Assembly (NCBI GenBank): GCA_012727545.1
Contig: JAAYHA010000031.1
Location: forward strand, 1-17,838
Direction: 5' to 3'
Source of the DNA: Synergistaceae bacterium
GTDB taxonomy: Bacteria; Synergistota; Synergistia; Synergistales; Synergistaceae
Length of the DNA: 17,838 nucleotides
Position 1 is the stretch's first letter, and each line of letters begins with the position of its first letter. This document shows, one piece after another, positions 14,591 through 17,838 of the stretch. The position numbers and the translations under genes were made by a program. The notes under the pieces were generated by a model. That model was not told the origin of the DNA, searched no databases, and worked only from the letters and a program-made list of their open reading frames with translations.

Positions 14591-14619
14591 TGGAGTAAAA
14601 GATGTCATTAGTCTATAAT
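14591..14619 (+). promoter_or_regulatory. Candidate promoter of the phosphomannomutase gene
   Basis: A perfect TATAAT at 14614-14619 with a poor -35 (TGGAGT, 3 of 6) at 14591-14596 and a 17-base spacer. Predicted start near 14626 gives a 27-base leader to the ATG at 14653 and would exclude the in-frame ATG at 14602. Confidence 0.45.
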
Positions 14620-14621
14620 TG

Positions 14622-14631
14622 TACATCAGGT
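14622..14631. repeat. Right arm of the 10-bp inverted repeat at the predicted phosphomannomutase transcription start
   Basis: TACATCAGGT here is the inverse of 14535-14544. It begins 2 bases after the TATAAT at 14614-14619 and so covers predicted +1 of this gene, mirroring the ilvE side. Arm centres are 87 bases apart. Confidence 0.5.
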
Positions 14632-14640
14632 CACACATAT

Positions 14641-14645
14641 GGAGG
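14641..14645 (+). promoter_or_regulatory. Ribosome binding site that selects the start at 14653
   Basis: GGAGG at 14641-14645, 7 bases before the ATG at 14653. The longer frame from 14602 lacks such a site. Confidence 0.8.
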
Positions 14646-14652
14646 TCTTCAG

Positions 14653-16041
14653 ATGGCTTTCGTGCCGGAACACATATTCAGGGAATATGACATAAGAGGT
14701 ATAGCGGACACAGAACTTACCGATGAATTCGTAATGTCGATAGGTCATGCGTTCGGAACATGGTTGTCTGCCAGAGGAGTAAGGAAAGCCACCCTGGGCG
14801 GAGACGCACGTCTTTCAACAAAGAGGATAAAGGCAGCAGCTGCAGAAGGAATGATGAAGGCAGGGATAAATGTTACAGACATAGGGTTTGTCTCTACTCC
14901 GACATTTTACTGGAGCATGTATCGCTTGGAAACAGATGGTGGAATAATGGTCACAGGAAGCCACAACCCCATGGAATTCAACGGTCTGAAGGTTGCATAT
15001 GACAAAGCCACACTATGGGGGGACGACATCCAGGAGATCCTCAGGATCATTAAGGAAGACCGGATGGTCACTGCCGAGGTTCCAGGAAGACTTAGCTTCA
15101 CAGGTATAAACGAAGAGTATCTGGACATGCTTGTCTCAAAGATAAAGCTTGGCCCCCGCAAACCAAAGATAGTATGTGACTCAGGAAACGGGACAGCAGG
15201 GATATATGCCCCGGAATTCCTGAGAAGGATAGGCTGTGAAGTTACCGAACTCTACAGCGAGCCGGACGGCACATTCCCCAACCACCATCCGGACCCGACC
15301 AAGAGAGAGAACCTCCCAAAGCTGATCGAGACTGTCCTGTCAGAGGGGGCCGACCTGGGGGTCGGTTTTGACGGAGACTCTGACCGAATAGGTGTAGTTG
15401 ACGACAAAGGCGAGATAATATGGGGAGACAGGCTCATGGCGTTGTACTGGCAGGAGATACTCCCGAAAAACCCGGGCGCTGTAGCCATTTGCGAGGTCAA
15501 GAGCTCTATGGCGCTACCCGAAGAAGTGCTCAGGCTCGGTGGAAGACCTATCTGGTGGAATTCAGGGCACTCACTTGTGAAGGCGAAGATGCGCGAGCAA
15601 AATGCACTCTTTTCGGGAGAAGTTTCGGGACATATGTTCTTTGCGGACGAGTACTACGGATATGATGACGGCTTCTATGCAGCAGGCCGTCTTTGCAGGA
15701 TCCTTTCAGAAAGTGATAAAAAACTCTCGGAACTTATGTCCGTGATCCCGATATATCCATCAACTATAGAAACAAGATATGACTGCCCGGATGACCTGAA
15801 ATTTGAAGTGGTCGACAGGGTGAAGCAAAAGGCCCTTTCAGAGGGTTTGGATACAATTACCGTCGATGGTGTGAGGATCGTATACGAGGAAGGCTGGGGT
15901 CTGGTGAGGGTCTCGAATACACAGCCGGTGCTGGTCGCAAGATGTGAAGGACGTACAGAAGATGCATTGGAAGAGATCTGTACAGACATGAAGAGAAGGC
16001 TGATCGAGGCGGGAAGTCCGGCTTTTGACTGGGAGTACTGA
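14653..16041 (+). CDS. manB: Phosphomannomutase/phosphoglucomutase, alpha-D-phosphohexomutase family
   Basis: A 462-residue cytoplasmic enzyme moving phosphate between C6 and C1 of mannose or glucose, supplying sugar nucleotides for lipopolysaccharide or exopolysaccharide. All four active-site loops are present: FREYDIRG at 9-16, the phosphoserine loop TGSHNP with S103, the metal loop DGDSDR at 240-245, the sugar-recognition loop GEVSGH at 322-327 (which fits enzymes acting on both glucose and mannose), and the C-terminal phosphate clamp RVSNTQP at 419-425. Length matches the AlgC-type group. The start at 14653 is supported by GGAGG and by family alignment (MAFVPEHIFREYD). It diverges from ilvE and may share an operator with it. 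The Fe-S scaffold gene follows 61 bases later with its own candidate promoter; I see no terminator between them. The symbol is a family label. Confidence 0.92.
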   Translation: MAFVPEHIFREYDIRGIADTELTDEFVMSIGHAFGTWLSARGVRKATLGGDARLSTKRIKAAAAEGMMKAGINVTDIGFVSTPTFYWSMYRLETDGGIMVTGSHNPMEFNGLKVAYDKATLWGDDIQEILRIIKEDRMVTAEVPGRLSFTGINEEYLDMLVSKIKLGPRKPKIVCDSGNGTAGIYAPEFLRRIGCEVTELYSEPDGTFPNHHPDPTKRENLPKLIETVLSEGADLGVGFDGDSDRIGVVDDKGEIIWGDRLMALYWQEILPKNPGAVAICEVKSSMALPEEVLRLGGRPIWWNSGHSLVKAKMREQNALFSGEVSGHMFFADEYYGYDDGFYAAGRLCRILSESDKKLSELMSVIPIYPSTIETRYDCPDDLKFEVVDRVKQKALSEGLDTITVDGVRIVYEEGWGLVRVSNTQPVLVARCEGRTEDALEEICTDMKRRLIEAGSPAFDWEY

Positions 16042-16053
16042 GTTCTTTAATAT
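16025..16053 (+). promoter_or_regulatory. Candidate promoter of the Fe-S scaffold/GGGtGRT operon
   Basis: TTGACT (16025-16030, 5 of 6) and TAATAT (16048-16053, 4 of 6) with a 17-base spacer, overlapping the end of the phosphomannomutase gene. A start near 16060 gives a leader of about 43 bases. Read-through from upstream is also possible. Confidence 0.4.
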
Positions 16054-16102
16054 GCCGGATAAAAATAGAGATCAGGAAAATCGATATGGAGGATGAGTCA
16101 TA

Positions 16103-16795
16103 ATGCAATGTTCAAGAGAAATTGAAGAGATGGTATGTGTTGCAAAGGGACCTAAACACGGACCTGCTCCTATTCCTGAAGAAGGTAAATGGGTCGAGTC
16201 CAAACAGATAACAGATATTTCCGGTTTTACCCATGGTGTGGGTTGGTGTGCTCCGCAGCAGGGTGCGTGCAAGCTTTCCCTCAATGTTAAAGAGGGGATC
16301 ATCCAGGAGGCTCTTGTTGAGACGCTTGGCTGCTCAGGAATGACACATTCAGCCGCTATGGCAGCTGAAATACTCCCCGGCAAGACACTTCTTGAAGCAC
16401 TTAACACTGACCTCGTCTGCGATGCGATAAACGTTGCAATGAGAGAACTCTTCCTTCAGATAGCATACGGAAGGACCCAGAGCGCGTTTTCTGAGGGCGG
16501 GCTTACCCTGGGTGCAGGGCTTGAAGACCTTGGCAAGGGCCTTCGCTCTCAGGTCGCCACAATGTACGGAACTCTTCCAAAAGGAGTCAGGTATCTTGAA
16601 ATGGCAGAGGGTTACATCATGGAACTTGCCCTCGATGAAAACAGCGAGGTAATAGGATATAAATACGTACAGCTTGGAAAGATGATGGAAGCCATACGCA
16701 AGGGCGTCGATCCAAAAGAAGCTTTGGAAAAGAACATCGGCACGTATGGGCGTTTCGCCGAAGCGGCAAAAGTGATAGATCCGCGTAAAGAGTAA
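16103..16795 (+). CDS. NifU-like iron-sulfur cluster assembly scaffold protein, GGGtGRT-associated
   Basis: A 230-residue cytoplasmic protein. Residues about 38-118 resemble the NifU/IscU N-terminal fold: a first strand region ending in WCAPQQGACKLSL (C49, C56), then ALVETLGCSGMTHSAAMAAEILPGKTLLEAL with C77, matching the family's GC...Gktl.ea pattern, and C106 in LVCDAIN where the third ligand cysteine could lie. The classical CGD of IscU is not conserved, so cluster chemistry may differ. The N-terminal 35 residues (with C3 and C12) and the C-terminal 100 (containing YVQLGKMMEAIRKGVDPKEALEKNIG) are not part of ordinary IscU, which is about 130 residues. GGAGG at 16088-16092 precedes the ATG by 10 bases. 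It is 16 bases upstream of the GGGtGRT gene, a pairing I recall as common in anaerobes. Biochemical role unknown; an Fe-S function rests on homology only. Confidence 0.78.
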   Translation: MQCSREIEEMVCVAKGPKHGPAPIPEEGKWVESKQITDISGFTHGVGWCAPQQGACKLSLNVKEGIIQEALVETLGCSGMTHSAAMAAEILPGKTLLEALNTDLVCDAINVAMRELFLQIAYGRTQSAFSEGGLTLGAGLEDLGKGLRSQVATMYGTLPKGVRYLEMAEGYIMELALDENSEVIGYKYVQLGKMMEAIRKGVDPKEALEKNIGTYGRFAEAAKVIDPRKE

Positions 16796-16811
16796 AGAGG
16801 GGGAGAAAATT

Positions 16812-17813
16812 ATGGTCACATTTGAAGGCTGCGCAAGGAGAATGGGGCAGATCGACCCCTTTCTTCAGAAGATCGGACTCAATGATCTTGAGGAAGCGAG
16901 AGCTCTCTGTCTTTCAAAAGGAATAGATGTTGAGCAGATAGTTAAGGGAGTTCAGGCAATAGCGTTTGAAAATGCTGTATGGGCATATACCCTCGGTGCC
17001 GCTGCCGCTTTAAAATCAGGAGCAAAAACTGCAGCAGAGGCTGCGGAAAAGATCGGAGAGGGGCTTCAGGCTTTCTGTATTCCGGGGTCAGTCGCACATC
17101 AGAGAAAAGTAGGGCTTGGCCATGGAAACCTTGCTGCCATGCTCCTGCGAGAAGAGACTAAATGTTTCTGCTTTCTGGCAGGTCATGAATCTTTTGCTGC
17201 CGCCGAAGGCGCAATAGGAATCGCAAAAACTGCAAATAAAGTAAGAAAGGATCCGCTTCGGGTCATACTTAACGGACTGGGCAAGGATGCTGCTTATATA
17301 ATATCGCGCATAAACGGGTTTACTCTGGTAGAGACAAAATACGACTATTACACCGGCGAGCTTAAGGTCGTGGAAGAGCGTCCCTTCTCGAAGGGAGAAA
17401 AGTCGAAAGTCCGTTGCTTCGGAGTGGACGATGTCAGTGAAGGAGTCGCAGTGATGATACACGAGGGAGTGGACGTATCTATCACGGGCAATTCGACAAA
17501 CCCGACCAGGTTCCAGCATCCGGTAGCAGGCACGTACAAAAAATGGACAGTTGAAAACGGGAAGAAATATTTTTCAGTGGCCTCTGGCGGTGGTACGGGA
17601 CGCACTCTGCATCCAGACAACATGGCAGCTGGACCAGCCAGTTACGGCATGACGGATACAATGGGACGCATGCACAGCGACGCCCAGTTTGCCGGCTCAT
17701 CATCGGTCCCTGCGCACGTTGAGATGATGGGGCTGATAGGAATGGGCAACAATCCCATGGTCGGAGCGACTGTAGCCGTTGCTGTAGCTATAGAAGAATC
17801 TCTCTCGAAGTAA
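16812..17813 (+). CDS. GGGtGRT protein (uncharacterised conserved family)
   Basis: A 333-residue protein with the family-naming motif GGGTGRT at 259-265, in YFSVASGGGTGRTLHPDNM. Length equals the family norm as I recall it (about 330-335). No signal peptide or membrane helix. The first half is alanine-rich and helical (about 44-112), followed by CFCFLAGHESFAAAEG at 118-133, with vicinal-type cysteines C118 and C120 and H125. The second half is probably strand-rich (about 170-255) and ends in a glycine- and methionine-rich tail (MMGLIGMGNNPMVGATVAVAVA, 305-326). Other cysteines are C7, C33, C89 and C202. A GGGxGRT loop is the kind of sequence that binds a phosphate or cofactor, but no function is established. 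GGGAG at 16801-16805 lies 6 bases before the ATG and the scaffold gene ends 16 bases before it, so the two are an operon. The scaffold neighbour suggests an Fe-S client or enzyme. Family identity is firm, function unknown. Confidence 0.88.
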   Translation: MVTFEGCARRMGQIDPFLQKIGLNDLEEARALCLSKGIDVEQIVKGVQAIAFENAVWAYTLGAAAALKSGAKTAAEAAEKIGEGLQAFCIPGSVAHQRKVGLGHGNLAAMLLREETKCFCFLAGHESFAAAEGAIGIAKTANKVRKDPLRVILNGLGKDAAYIISRINGFTLVETKYDYYTGELKVVEERPFSKGEKSKVRCFGVDDVSEGVAVMIHEGVDVSITGNSTNPTRFQHPVAGTYKKWTVENGKKYFSVASGGGTGRTLHPDNMAAGPASYGMTDTMGRMHSDAQFAGSSSVPAHVEMMGLIGMGNNPMVGATVAVAVAIEESLSK

Positions 17814-17838
17814 AAATTATCTACTTATTTGACAGAGC

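Noticed and set aside
14602..14652. N-terminal extension of the phosphomannomutase to an ATG at 14602
   Set aside because: No ribosome site there; GGAGG fits 14653; the extra 17 residues have no family counterpart; and the predicted transcript starts downstream of 14602.

Overview
The window looks like a chromosomal segment of a diderm, amino-acid-fermenting anaerobe, most plausibly a member of the Synergistota. This is inferred from gene content and by-eye similarity: a GGGtGRT protein paired with a NifU-like scaffold, a TRAP binding protein, a HyuA/B12 gene pair, a CdaR-type regulator and a moderate base composition. No marker gene in the window settles it. Coding density is high. I see no tRNA, rRNA, CRISPR array, insertion sequence or phage gene, and no gene-free stretch longer than about 200 bases.

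Layout, left to right. (1) 1-4300, + strand: the 3' part of a HyuA-like ATPase gene; a protein joining a glutamate-mutase-like region to a C-terminal cobalamin-binding domain; and a TRAP-type periplasmic binding protein without its membrane subunits, closed by a strong terminator. (2) 4416-7787, - strand: two BMP/nucleoside-type ABC permeases (NupP- and NupQ-like) followed, after a terminator, by a CdaR/PucR-family regulator. The ATPase and binding protein expected with the permeases are absent. (3) 7874-11816, + strand: a tight three-gene run of cardiolipin synthase, a four-helix membrane metallophosphoesterase and a YprB-like exonuclease with a TPR tail. It diverges from nupP across a palindromic AT-rich promoter region. 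(4) 11934-13349, +: argininosuccinate lyase (argH), convergent with (5) 13416-14483, -: a type-II branched-chain aminotransferase (ilvE). They share a perfect 30-bp palindromic terminator. (6) 14653-17813, +: a phosphomannomutase/phosphoglucomutase, then a probable two-gene operon of a NifU-like Fe-S scaffold and a GGGtGRT protein.

Three places deserve most attention. The first is the Fe-S scaffold/GGGtGRT pair at the right end, a conserved couple of unknown function. The second is the HyuA-B12-TRAP block at the left end, which looks like an uncharacterised cobalamin-dependent carbon-skeleton or amino-group rearrangement system with its own ATPase and binding protein. The third is a 10-bp inverted repeat in the ilvE/phosphomannomutase divergent region: each arm covers the predicted start of one of the two opposing transcripts, which suggests a shared operator.

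Several starts were moved inward from the longest open frame because a Shine-Dalgarno sequence or a promoter fits the inner codon: the B12 protein at 1442, the TRAP protein at 3263, NupP at 7787 and the phosphomannomutase at 14653.
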